Shown: in pieces, positions 35,062 to 41,309 of the stretch
Position numbering within the stretch: the first letter of the stretch is position 1
Layout: each line of letters starts with the position of its first letter
Assembly: GCA_039184335.1 (NCBI GenBank)
Contig: JBCDBD010000033.1
Span: 1 to 41,309 of the forward strand
DNA length: 41,309 nt
DNA from: JBCDBD01 sp039184335
GTDB lineage: Bacteria; Bacteroidota; Bacteroidia; Flavobacteriales; Flavobacteriaceae
Direction of reading: 5' to 3'
Program-made: the position numbers and the translations under genes
The notes under the pieces: model-generated
Told to the model about the DNA's origin: nothing
The model's database searches: none
What the model saw: only the letters and a program-made list of their open reading frames with translations

Positions 35062-35604
35062 ATGGCGTCCAAAAAGAAAATTAGTAAGCGACTAATCATC
35101 GAAGGAATAATCACTTTGCTTATTGCGCTTTCCCCCATCTTTTTTTATTCTTACAAGTATTTTCCGAATGATACTCAGAGTCTAAATTTCATTCTATTTG
35201 ATATAACTTCCAATGGATTTTTAGATGCGAGGACTGCATATTGGTTTTATTTAGGGAAAGCCATTCCATTATTATTGCTTGTTATTTGGTTTATTACGTG
35301 CAAAGAGTGGTGGTACTATGCAATTTTGATTCCAATTTCGATGTACAGTTTCTCCCTTTTTACAGCAGTTACCAATTCTGAGTCCGACTTGGATGAGAAT
35401 GAAATAATGTATGTAATCGCTGTAACTATGGTCGTGGTTCCTATTGTCTACTTTATTAGGGTCAAACTAATAGATAAACACGTACACGGCATCGATTTAA
35501 AATCCATGGATGAGGAATTACGAATTCTTAGGGAGAAAGAAGAGCTTCGTAAAGAGCGTGAAAAGCTTGAACAGCGAAAAGAAACCCTTGCAAAAAAGTT
35601 GTAA
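35062..35604 (+). CDS. Four-helix membrane protein with C-terminal coiled coil
   Basis: A 180-residue protein I do not recognise as a named family. Hydrophobic segments lie at about 12-30, 58-78, 82-104 and 112-133, followed by a charged helix (about 145-180) rich in Glu, Lys and Arg with a heptad-like pattern (LREKEELRKEREKLEQRKE) that probably forms a coiled coil in the cytoplasm. It sits between two terminators, so it is likely a single-gene unit. A palindrome ATGAT-GTT-ATCAT at 35046-35058 lies directly before its start. Function unknown. Confidence 0.7.
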   Translation: MASKKKISKRLIIEGIITLLIALSPIFFYSYKYFPNDTQSLNFILFDITSNGFLDARTAYWFYLGKAIPLLLLVIWFITCKEWWYYAILIPISMYSFSLFTAVTNSESDLDENEIMYVIAVTMVVVPIVYFIRVKLIDKHVHGIDLKSMDEELRILREKEELRKEREKLEQRKETLAKKL

Positions 35605-35627
35605 CTTCGTTTTCAAAAGATGATTTG

Positions 35628-35652
35628 GGCCTATAGTATAGGCCTTTTGTTT
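35628..35652 (+). terminator. Hairpin with T-run directly before the ald-like gene
   Basis: GGCCTA (35628-35633) pairs with TAGGCC (35639-35644), and TTTTGTTT follows. It could end transcription of the membrane protein gene, but it stops only 7 bases before the ATG at 35660, leaving no room for a promoter behind it. Confidence 0.75.
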
Positions 35653-35659
35653 ACAGTTT

Positions 35660-36859
35660 ATGAACCAACCCGCTTCACCTTTTAGCAAGCAACAATTACT
35701 GCCACAAGAAGAGACCCTTGAAATTTTAAAACAAAAAGGAGAACTGTTCATTGGACTTCCCAAAGAGAACCAATATCAAGAAAAACGGATTTGCCTTACC
35801 CCAGATGCGGTCAATGCCATCACGGCGCATGGGCACCGGGTCATGGTAGAATCGGGTGCTGGTGAGGGCGCCAATTACGCTGATGCTGACTATACCGAAG
35901 CAGGAGCTGAGATTACCCGCGACACTAAAAAAGTCTTTAGCTGCCCCTTAATTTTAAAGGTAGAACCCCCTACCCTCGAAGAAATTGCACTGTTGAACCC
36001 ACAGACCATCATTATCTCTGCGCTTCAAATCAAGACACAGGCCAAACAATACTTTGAAGAGTTAGCCAAAAAACGGCTTACGGCCATTGCTTTTGAATAC
36101 ATCCGCGATGATGACGGCAAATATCCAGCAGTGCGTTCATTAAGCGAGATTGCCGGTATTTCTGCGGTCCTTATTGCTGCTGAGCTAATGGCTACCATCA
36201 ACAAGGGCAATGGGCTTATGTTTGGCAACATCAGTGGAGTGCCTCCTGTTGAAGTTGTGATCATTGGTGCTGGAACGGTCGGTGAGTTTGCTGCAAGGTC
36301 CGCTTTGGGGTTGGGGGCCAACATCAAGGTTTTTGATAATTCCATTACAAAACTGCGCAACATTCAAACGAATCTCAACCGAACAGTCTATACCTCTACC
36401 ATACAGCCCAAAAACTTGTTGAAAGCCTTAAAACGTTGTGATGTTGCCATCGGTGCAGTGCGCGGAAAAGACCGTTCGCCGGTTCTTGTTTCCAGTGCCA
36501 TGGTCGAGAACATGAAAAAGGGTGCCGTTGTCATTGACGTAAGTATCGATATGGGCGGATGTTTTGAAACTTCTGAAATCACCTCACATGACAAGCCGAC
36601 AATCGAGAGATTTGGGGTACTGCATTACGGGGTTCCCAATATTCCTTCAAGATACCCAAGAACAGCCTCTATTTCAATCAGTAACATTTTTACGCCCTAC
36701 TTATTGAAAATAGGTGAAGATGGCGGTTTGGAACATTCATTGCGGTTTGATAAAGGACTGCGTAATGGACTATACATGTACCATGGTATTCTTACCAATA
36801 AAACTGTCGGTGATTGGTTCGGACTCACCTACAGTGACATTAATTTTTTAATTTTCTAG
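35660..36859 (+). CDS. Alanine dehydrogenase / PNT family protein
   Basis: A 399-residue member of the alanine dehydrogenase and pyridine nucleotide transhydrogenase alpha-subunit family. It has GLPKENQYQEKRICLTPDAV (32-51), K100 (LILKVEPP), E146 (TAIAFEYIR), the NAD-binding IIGAGTVGEFAARSALGLGA (201-220) and D297 (VIDVSIDMGGCFE). The Ala dehydrogenase catalytic His that should fall near residue 123 is missing; the segment reads IIISALQIKTQ. Flavobacterial homologues are usually annotated as alanine dehydrogenase, but I would leave the reaction open. No PntB-like membrane subunit is adjacent, so transhydrogenase activity is unlikely. The next gene starts 6 bases later. Confidence 0.85.
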   Translation: MNQPASPFSKQQLLPQEETLEILKQKGELFIGLPKENQYQEKRICLTPDAVNAITAHGHRVMVESGAGEGANYADADYTEAGAEITRDTKKVFSCPLILKVEPPTLEEIALLNPQTIIISALQIKTQAKQYFEELAKKRLTAIAFEYIRDDDGKYPAVRSLSEIAGISAVLIAAELMATINKGNGLMFGNISGVPPVEVVIIGAGTVGEFAARSALGLGANIKVFDNSITKLRNIQTNLNRTVYTSTIQPKNLLKALKRCDVAIGAVRGKDRSPVLVSSAMVENMKKGAVVIDVSIDMGGCFETSEITSHDKPTIERFGVLHYGVPNIPSRYPRTASISISNIFTPYLLKIGEDGGLEHSLRFDKGLRNGLYMYHGILTNKTVGDWFGLTYSDINFLIF

Positions 36860-36865
36860 TTTCAT

Positions 36866-37252
36866 ATGTATTTTTTACGCAGGCTCGGCTGGTACCTTTT
36901 GGGGCTCTCTATCGGACTGGTTTTTTTGGTCTTCTTTCTCAAAAAGAAATCAGATGGGACAGGAACGGAATTCTGTTACCTACCAAATTGCAGGGTTTTG
37001 AAGGACTTAAGGACAAAGCCATTGCTATATGATAAAGGGGTGCTGGTTCAAATGAACCAATTTCAATTGGATTCTTTGGCAATAAAAAACTTCTTTTGGG
37101 AAGGTGTCGTTGATTTCTCACAAAGTGATACAAAATCAACATCATGCAAAACCTACGTGATCAAGAATGGATTCGACAACAAAAAATGGTCACTCAAAGT
37201 AAAAAATTGCAAATCAAATACCATTATTGAACAAATTGACCTTGTTCAATGA
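36866..37252 (+). CDS. Small membrane-anchored protein, possibly DUF4258
   Basis: A 128-residue protein with one N-terminal membrane helix (about 8-25, followed by KKK, so the C-terminal domain is probably outside the cytoplasm by the usual charge rule only if the helix is inverted; topology is unsure). The remainder is a small alpha/beta domain with four Cys (EFCYLPNCR, STSCKTY, KNCKSN). I recall flavobacterial relatives annotated DUF4258, downstream of the same alanine-dehydrogenase-like gene. It is 6 bases after that gene and ends 1 base before the stop of the convergent proline dehydrogenase gene. Confidence 0.7.
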   Translation: MYFLRRLGWYLLGLSIGLVFLVFFLKKKSDGTGTEFCYLPNCRVLKDLRTKPLLYDKGVLVQMNQFQLDSLAIKNFFWEGVVDFSQSDTKSTSCKTYVIKNGFDNKKWSLKVKNCKSNTIIEQIDLVQ

Positions 37253-37253
37253 C

Positions 37254-38420
37254 CTATATCTTTCTTCGTGCTTTTTCTTTTTTTAATAGTGCCAATTCCC
37301 GTGTGGTCTGACCGGCTACCGAGGTGTTTTCTTCTGCACGTCTGATCAAGTAGGGCATCACATCGCGTACTGGGCCATAGGGCACATATTTCGCCACATT
37401 ATATCCAGTTTCTGCCAAATTATAAGAGATGTGGTCGCTCATACCGTACAATTGACCAAACCATATACGGTCATCGTCGATTCCAATTTTCTTGAGCTGT
37501 TGTTGTGCAATAAGTTTATAATGGCTGTTTTCATTGTGTGTGCCCGCAAAAATCGAAAATACCTCTAAATGTTGTAGCATGAAATTGATGGCGTCATCAA
37601 AATTTTTATCCGTTATTTCTTTTGATGTACAAATTGGGCTTTCATAGCCCATTTCCTGTGCCCTGTTATTTTCTTTTTCCATATACGCCCCTCTGACCAC
37701 TTTAATGCCAAGCTGAAACCCTTCATTGAAGGCGATTTCACTTAACTCTTTTAAGTAGGGCAATCGATCCCATCGGTACATCTGCGCCGTATTGAAAACA
37801 ATGGCTTTTTTTTTATTGTAGTGTCGCATCATTTCAAGCACTAAGGCATCTGCTGCATCTTGCATCCAGCTCTCTTCTGCATCAACCAACAAGCGTACAT
37901 CGAGGTCATGCGCCTTTTTGCAGACCTGGTCATAGCGGTCCACAATTCGTTGCCATTCTTTTTCCTCAGCCCCAGACAAGCAAGCGTTGTTTCCTTTTTT
38001 TTCGTAAAGTTCAAAACGGCCAAAGCCCGTCGGCTTAAAGACGGCAAAGGGTATGGCATCTTTCTCCTTTACAAAATCCAATACCGCCAATGTTTTTTTT
38101 AGTGCAAAGTCAAATTGGTCTTCAACCTCTTTTCCCTCAACAGAATAGTCTAAAATTGAACACACTCCCTTGCCATACATCCTATCGATGATAGGCAGAC
38201 AGTCCTCCTCATTGACTCCCCCACAAAACTGATCGAACACCGTTGCCCTGATCAGCCCTTCTACAGGCAAATGGGCCTTGACAGCGAAGTTGGTAACCGC
38301 TGTGCCAATTCGGACCAAGGGCTCGTTGGCAATGAGCCGAAAAAGAAAATACGCCCTTTCAAGTTCAGAATCGGTTTTGAGCTGAAAGGCGATTGAAGTA
38401 TTCTCAAAATCTGGCGTCAT
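37254..38420 (-). CDS. Proline dehydrogenase
   Basis: An FAD enzyme of 388 residues oxidising proline to pyrroline-5-carboxylate and passing electrons to quinone. It has LLVDAEESWMQ, the long motif starting VRGAYMEKENNRAQEMGYES, then FAGTHNEN, GQLYGMSD and VPYGPVRDVMPYLIRRAEEN, all in the catalytic barrel of PutA/PRODH proteins. It is the single-domain (monofunctional) form; the dehydrogenase for the second step is elsewhere. The gene diverges from aroB and has a perfect -7 box and a palindrome upstream, consistent with control by proline or nitrogen status, though the regulator is unknown. Confidence 0.92.
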   Translation of the reverse strand: MTPDFENTSIAFQLKTDSELERAYFLFRLIANEPLVRIGTAVTNFAVKAHLPVEGLIRATVFDQFCGGVNEEDCLPIIDRMYGKGVCSILDYSVEGKEVEDQFDFALKKTLAVLDFVKEKDAIPFAVFKPTGFGRFELYEKKGNNACLSGAEEKEWQRIVDRYDQVCKKAHDLDVRLLVDAEESWMQDAADALVLEMMRHYNKKKAIVFNTAQMYRWDRLPYLKELSEIAFNEGFQLGIKVVRGAYMEKENNRAQEMGYESPICTSKEITDKNFDDAINFMLQHLEVFSIFAGTHNENSHYKLIAQQQLKKIGIDDDRIWFGQLYGMSDHISYNLAETGYNVAKYVPYGPVRDVMPYLIRRAEENTSVAGQTTRELALLKKEKARRKI

Positions 38421-38442
38421 TTCTAATGATTTTTCAAAGAAT

Positions 38443-38450
38443 CAAATATA
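38443..38450 (-). promoter_or_regulatory. -7 promoter box for proline dehydrogenase
   Basis: TATATTTG on the minus strand is a perfect TAnnTTTG, 23 bases before the start codon. A TTTTG lies about 25 bases further upstream, somewhat far for the second element. Confidence 0.58.
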
Positions 38451-38459
38451 AGGAGCATT

Positions 38460-38475
38460 ATGATATCCTTATCAT
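38460..38475. promoter_or_regulatory. Palindrome in the proline dehydrogenase promoter (candidate operator)
   Basis: ATGATA (38460-38465) and TATCAT (38470-38475) are perfect inverted copies with a 4-base centre. The site lies 10 bases upstream of the -7 box of proline dehydrogenase and 37 bases before the aroB start, where a regulator could affect either gene. No T-run, so not a terminator. Confidence 0.42.
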
Positions 38476-38512
38476 CAAAATTAGTCTTTATTTAGTGCTG
38501 TTAAAATACAAC

Positions 38513-39571
38513 ATGGAATCTGTAAAATCTCATGCCCATGATGTTCATTTCGATGAACTGGGCGAAGCCTCACTAAAACAGTACTTAGCTCAAAAAGCAT
38601 ACTCAAAAATCTTTGTCTTGACCGATACCAATACCAAGCAGCACTGCCTGCCTCTATTTAGCGGCATATTGGATAGGGACATTGACGCTGTATTCGAGAT
38701 CAAGCCCGGTGAGGAACACAAAACAATACCTACTTGTTCAGAAGTTTGGGAAATGCTCTCAAATTATGGCGGTGACCGTCGCAGTCTGCTGATCAATTTG
38801 GGTGGTGGGGTGGTAACCGACCTAGGCGGATTCGTGGCATCTACCTTTAAGCGGGGTATCGATTTTATCAATGTGCCCACTACCCTATTGGCCATGGTCG
38901 ATGCATCTATTGGGGGAAAAACGGGAGTAGATCTTGGGCCGCTCAAAAACCAGGTTGGGGTCATCAATCAGCCAGAAATGGTACTGATTTTCCCTCGTTT
39001 TTTAAATACGCTTGAAGACAGGCAGGTTTTCAGTGGTTATGCAGAGATGCTTAAGCATGGATTGATCAAAGATGAGCGCTACTGGGAAGATCTTCGCTCA
39101 TTGAAAAATTTTGAAACACTAGGCCATATCAAAAAGTCAATCGCCATCAAGAATGAGATTGTACTTCAAGATCCTGCAGAAAAAGGGTTGCGAAAAATCT
39201 TAAATTTTGGCCATACCCTGGGTCATGCCATCGAATCCTATTTTTTGGCGGCATCTGAAAAAGAAATGCTATTGCATGGTGAAGCCATTGCCATAGGAAT
39301 GATTTTGGAGGGCTATCTTTCACACAGGCTTACCGGCCTTTCAAAGGTGGAGCTTCAGGAAATCAAGACCACTTTTCTAGCTGTTTTCAAAAAAGTCCAT
39401 TTTACAAAAACAGATATCGAAAATATTCTAAGTCTATTGAAGTATGATAAAAAGAACTCATACGGCAATATCAATTTTGTACTGTTGCAACGTATCGGAA
39501 AAGGTGTTTTTGATATCAAAGTAAAAGATCATTTATTTGAAGAGGCTTTTGCATACTACAGCGAACTATAG
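38513..39571 (+). CDS. aroB: 3-dehydroquinate synthase
   Basis: Second enzyme of the shikimate pathway: converts DAHP to 3-dehydroquinate using NAD and a divalent metal. The 352-residue protein has the signatures GGDRRSLLINLGGGVVTDLG, VPTTLLAMVDASIGGKTGV and the metal-ligand regions GYAEMLKHGLI and NFGHTLGHAIE. The ATG at 38513 gives the usual AroB length; the open frame upstream to 38393 overlaps the divergent gene and is not protein-like. No other aro genes are in the window. Confidence 0.94.
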   Translation: MESVKSHAHDVHFDELGEASLKQYLAQKAYSKIFVLTDTNTKQHCLPLFSGILDRDIDAVFEIKPGEEHKTIPTCSEVWEMLSNYGGDRRSLLINLGGGVVTDLGGFVASTFKRGIDFINVPTTLLAMVDASIGGKTGVDLGPLKNQVGVINQPEMVLIFPRFLNTLEDRQVFSGYAEMLKHGLIKDERYWEDLRSLKNFETLGHIKKSIAIKNEIVLQDPAEKGLRKILNFGHTLGHAIESYFLAASEKEMLLHGEAIAIGMILEGYLSHRLTGLSKVELQEIKTTFLAVFKKVHFTKTDIENILSLLKYDKKNSYGNINFVLLQRIGKGVFDIKVKDHLFEEAFAYYSEL

Positions 39572-39667
39572 GTACGTATACTAAAAATAAACATTGACAA
39601 CTCTTTACCCTATCCGGGTAAAAAAATTCATAGTTTAGGTCTTGTAACCATAGCGTAATAGCCTACG

Positions 39668-40015
39668 ATGAAACGTGTACTTATTGACTATAGAAAACTT
39701 GGCCATCAAACTGCGGCCTTGCTCATTGATCGTTATCCACACGGATATGGTGATGATGATATCATTACCTTGAAAAAACCAAGTGGTGAAATCATTGAAG
39801 CTGTTGAGGTAAAGACAGCAGATACTATCTATTTGGTAAAGATCAGCAAAAGCCTTTCAAATTTTATTTCAAATTTTGATGAAAACCTAGAGCGTGAACT
39901 GGAAAACAACAATCATAAGACTTCAATTGCCCAAATGGAGTCTAATGTTGTTAACGGTTTGAACCTGGAATCGGATATTGACAACGATACCGACACTGAA
40001 GAAAAAGCCTACTAA
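39668..40015 (+). CDS. Conserved small acidic flavobacterial protein
   Basis: A 115-residue protein. The N-terminal half (about 1-70) is a compact alpha/beta sequence with VLIDYRKLGHQTAALLIDRY, a YGDDDIITL segment and VEVKTADTIYLVKISKSL; the C-terminal tail is very acidic (several Asp/Glu, DIDNDTDTEEKAY). I recall similar short proteins throughout Bacteroidota, sometimes mislabelled as DNA primase; no primase motif is present. It is probably a single-gene unit, preceded by 96 bases containing TTGACA at about 39595. Function unknown. Confidence 0.72.
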   Translation: MKRVLIDYRKLGHQTAALLIDRYPHGYGDDDIITLKKPSGEIIEAVEVKTADTIYLVKISKSLSNFISNFDENLERELENNNHKTSIAQMESNVVNGLNLESDIDNDTDTEEKAY

Positions 40016-40029
40016 GCTTCAGTAGATAT

Positions 40030-40557
40030 TCAAAGGTACCGCTCACGAACAATGTTCAGGTGATGTTTTTGGTGTCCGCAGATTACAAACCCGAGGGCTC
40101 GAACACTCATTCGCACACCACTTGCAATACCACTCTGTGACAACTGCACGTCGTCTAAAGCGTTAAATAAAGACACGCTTGCATTTCGAACAGCCGCATA
40201 CTCCTCGGCAATTTCATTTTTTGATTTTTTATGGGCCAATGATTCAGGCACATAACTGTCTTGGTCAAATCCTGGCAATTCTGTTTGATCATTTCGTGCA
40301 AATCGCAACGCTCTATACTGAAAAATCCGTTCTGCGTCTAAAAGATGTACCAGTACTTCTGCCAAGGTCCATTTCCCCTCTTTATAGGCATAGGCTAGCT
40401 TATTGTCGTCTATGGAAGCGATAAAATCAATAAAATCGTGTTTCGATAATACCAGTGTAGTATGTAAATCGACATCTCCAAGGCACTCGATATAAGGCGC
40501 ATAATAGGGGTGGTATTCATCCGACGCAATATCAGATGTCTTTACCGGCTTGGACAT
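40030..40557 (-). CDS. DinB superfamily protein
   Basis: A 175-residue four-helix protein with EGKWTLAEVLVHLLDAERIF (about 60-79, H71) and GHQKHHLNIVRERY (161-174, H162 and H166), the three-His metal site typical of DinB/YfiT-like proteins. Function is not established for this subgroup. It follows the Lrp/AsnC gene by 2 bases and is probably cotranscribed with it. It shares the fold but little sequence with the DinB-like protein in the his operon. Confidence 0.88.
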   Translation of the reverse strand: MSKPVKTSDIASDEYHPYYAPYIECLGDVDLHTTLVLSKHDFIDFIASIDDNKLAYAYKEGKWTLAEVLVHLLDAERIFQYRALRFARNDQTELPGFDQDSYVPESLAHKKSKNEIAEEYAAVRNASVSLFNALDDVQLSQSGIASGVRMSVRALGFVICGHQKHHLNIVRERYL

Positions 40558-40559
40558 GA

Positions 40560-41039
40560 TCAGAGTTCATTAAAAATGGTGTGCATCAACCTTTTCTTAT
40601 CATTAATGCTTTCTTCCAACGAGATCATGGTTTCGGTTCTACTGATACCGTCAATATCATCAATCTTAAAGATGATATTTTTGGCATGGGTAGTATCCCG
40701 AGCACGAATTTTACAGAAAATATTAAACTTGCCTGTAGTAATATGAGCTACCGTTACATATGGTATTTGGGTAAGCCTTTCCAAAACAAATTTCGTTTGG
40801 TGGGTTTTTTCTAAAAAAACACCTACATAAGCAATAAAGGAATAGCCCAGTTTCACATAATCCAATGTCAATGATGATCCTTTAATGATGCCTGCTTCCT
40901 CCATTTTTTTTACCCTAACGTGTACTGTACCAGCTGAAATCAGTAGTTTCTTTGCGATATCTGTAAAAGGAGTACGCGTATTGTCAATGAGCATGTCAAG
41001 AATCTGGTGGTCTATTTCATCTAATTTTACCTTGGTCAT
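40560..41039 (-). CDS. Lrp/AsnC family transcriptional regulator
   Basis: A 159-residue regulator with an N-terminal helix-turn-helix (about 6-55, DEIDHQILDMLIDNTRTPFT and KKLLISAGTVHVRVKKMEEA) and a C-terminal RAM ligand-binding domain (about 70-145). Such proteins sense amino acids and often control amino-acid genes; the target is not known. Of nearby genes, proline dehydrogenase (2.1 kb away) is a natural candidate but that is speculation. The upstream region has a weak -7 box. Confidence 0.9.
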   Translation of the reverse strand: MTKVKLDEIDHQILDMLIDNTRTPFTDIAKKLLISAGTVHVRVKKMEEAGIIKGSSLTLDYVKLGYSFIAYVGVFLEKTHQTKFVLERLTQIPYVTVAHITTGKFNIFCKIRARDTTHAKNIIFKIDDIDGISRTETMISLEESINDKKRLMHTIFNEL

Positions 41040-41056
41040 AGTAATTATATTTTCAG

Positions 41057-41064
41057 CGAAAATA
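41057..41064 (-). promoter_or_regulatory. Candidate -7 box for the Lrp/AsnC gene
   Basis: TATTTTCG matches TAnnTTTG at seven of eight positions and lies 17 bases before the start codon. No clear TTG element is seen upstream in this AT-rich stretch. Confidence 0.35.
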
Positions 41065-41105
41065 ATTAATTAAGAAATAAAATTTAAAAAAAAGGATTTT
41101 TTTTT

Positions 41106-41134
41106 AAAAAAACCGCAATTTAAGTGGTTTTTTT
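41106..41134. terminator. Bidirectional hairpin with A/T-rich flanks
   Basis: AAAAAACCGC (41107-41116) pairs with GTGGTTTTTT (41124-41133) with one G-T wobble, around a 7-base loop. T-runs flank both sides, so it could act in either direction. No gene ends here on the plus strand within 1 kb, so it may serve a transcript from the gene to the right that runs on the minus strand, or insulate the divergent pair. Confidence 0.55.
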
Positions 41135-41309
41135 AAGAGATAGTCTTTATTAGAATATTGTACATGGGCGTTTATTCATTTTCAACATTTCGTTTCATCT
41201 TTCTTACAATTTCATTTTTGACGGTGCAACATTGATTCTGTACAGTTCAATACTTTTTTCGGGGAAAGATAACCCTTAAGAATTATTTACATTTGTAAAC
41301 AATTGTCAC
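41135..41309. other. AT-rich intergenic end of window
   Basis: No coding frame is convincing from 41040 to the end (270 bases). Besides the hairpin at 41106 and the box at 41288, I see no RNA gene or repeat. The stretch 41160-41285 is plain AT-rich sequence, probably the upstream region of a plus-strand gene that starts beyond the window. Confidence 0.6.
41286..41299 (+). promoter_or_regulatory. Promoter box within a palindrome at the right edge
   Basis: TTTACATTTGTAAA is an inverted repeat (TTTACA-TT-TGTAAA) that contains a perfect TAnnTTTG box, TACATTTG, at 41288-41295. It probably drives a plus-strand gene outside the window. Confidence 0.45.

Noticed and set aside
38393..38512. Forty-residue N-terminal extension of AroB
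   Set aside because: It overlaps the divergent proline dehydrogenase gene and its promoter, and AroB has its usual length from the ATG at 38513.
39606..39620. Inverted repeat TACCC-TATCC-GGGTA after aroB
   Set aside because: The stem is only 5 bp and is followed by A rather than T on the plus strand; it is not a terminator and has no promoter box beside it.
1..41309. CRISPR arrays, tRNA or rRNA genes, insertion sequences, prophage or defence islands
   Set aside because: No direct repeat array, cloverleaf-like sequence, transposase or integrase reading frame or phage gene was found; nearly all sequence is accounted for by housekeeping and conserved genes.

Overview
The window looks like chromosomal DNA from a marine-type member of the Flavobacteriaceae (Bacteroidota), perhaps near the Muricauda/Maribacter/Zobellia group; the genus is only a guess from gene content. 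The evidence is the LpxC-FabZ fusion, the fused HisB and HisIE enzymes, PorX (the response regulator with a PglZ domain linked to type IX secretion), a LolA-like exported protein, a giant BNR-repeat exported protein, and several promoter -7 boxes of the Bacteroidota type TAnnTTTG, one with a TTG element 18 bases upstream. Coding density is very high, with many 1-17 base overlaps. I see no rRNA, tRNA, insertion sequence, CRISPR array, phage gene or sign of recent transfer.

Layout. Positions 1-4800: the N-terminal part of a DUF72 protein (minus, cut by the window edge), then a LolA-like protein, a sortilin-like BNR-repeat exported protein and a small conserved protein on plus. Positions 4780-10213: a DUF2461 protein, the cysE-cysM cysteine pair, two tandem membrane-anchored alpha/beta hydrolases and a DUF418 membrane protein. 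Positions 10239-21054, all minus: a complete histidine operon in transcription order hisL(leader)-hisG-hisD-hisC-hisB-hisH-GNAT-hisA-DinB-hisF-hisIE, followed by a VWA/AAA+ (MoxR-like) pair. The operon starts with what looks like a classical attenuator: a 17-residue leader peptide with three consecutive His codons, then a GC-rich hairpin with a T-run just before hisG. This is the most informative regulatory feature in the window.

Positions 21100-25645 (minus): an SPFH/prohibitin-like protein, a sulfotransferase-like protein, a VWA membrane protein and FabG. Positions 25752-32661 (minus): sucD with its own good promoter, then a lipid A block transcribed as HD-domain gene, lpxD, lpxC-fabZ, lpxA, efp and a second lpxD-like gene. 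Positions 32700-37252 (plus): porX, tsaE, a 45-residue exported peptide with a palindrome overlapping its -7 box, a four-helix membrane protein, an alanine-dehydrogenase-like enzyme and a small membrane-anchored protein. Positions 37254-41309: proline dehydrogenase (minus) diverging from aroB (plus), a small acidic conserved protein, then a DinB/Lrp-AsnC pair (minus) and a 270-base AT-rich intergenic end holding a terminator and a promoter box for a gene beyond the window.

Themes: amino-acid biosynthesis (His, Cys, chorismate) and degradation (Pro, possibly Ala), the first steps of lipid A synthesis, central metabolism (SucD, FabG) and envelope or secretion functions. I found no convincing wholly new multi-gene system. 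The items most worth checking are the his attenuator, the two non-his genes built into the his operon, the small exported peptide with its operator-like palindrome, the palindrome in the proline dehydrogenase promoter, and an alanine-dehydrogenase-like protein lacking the usual catalytic histidine.
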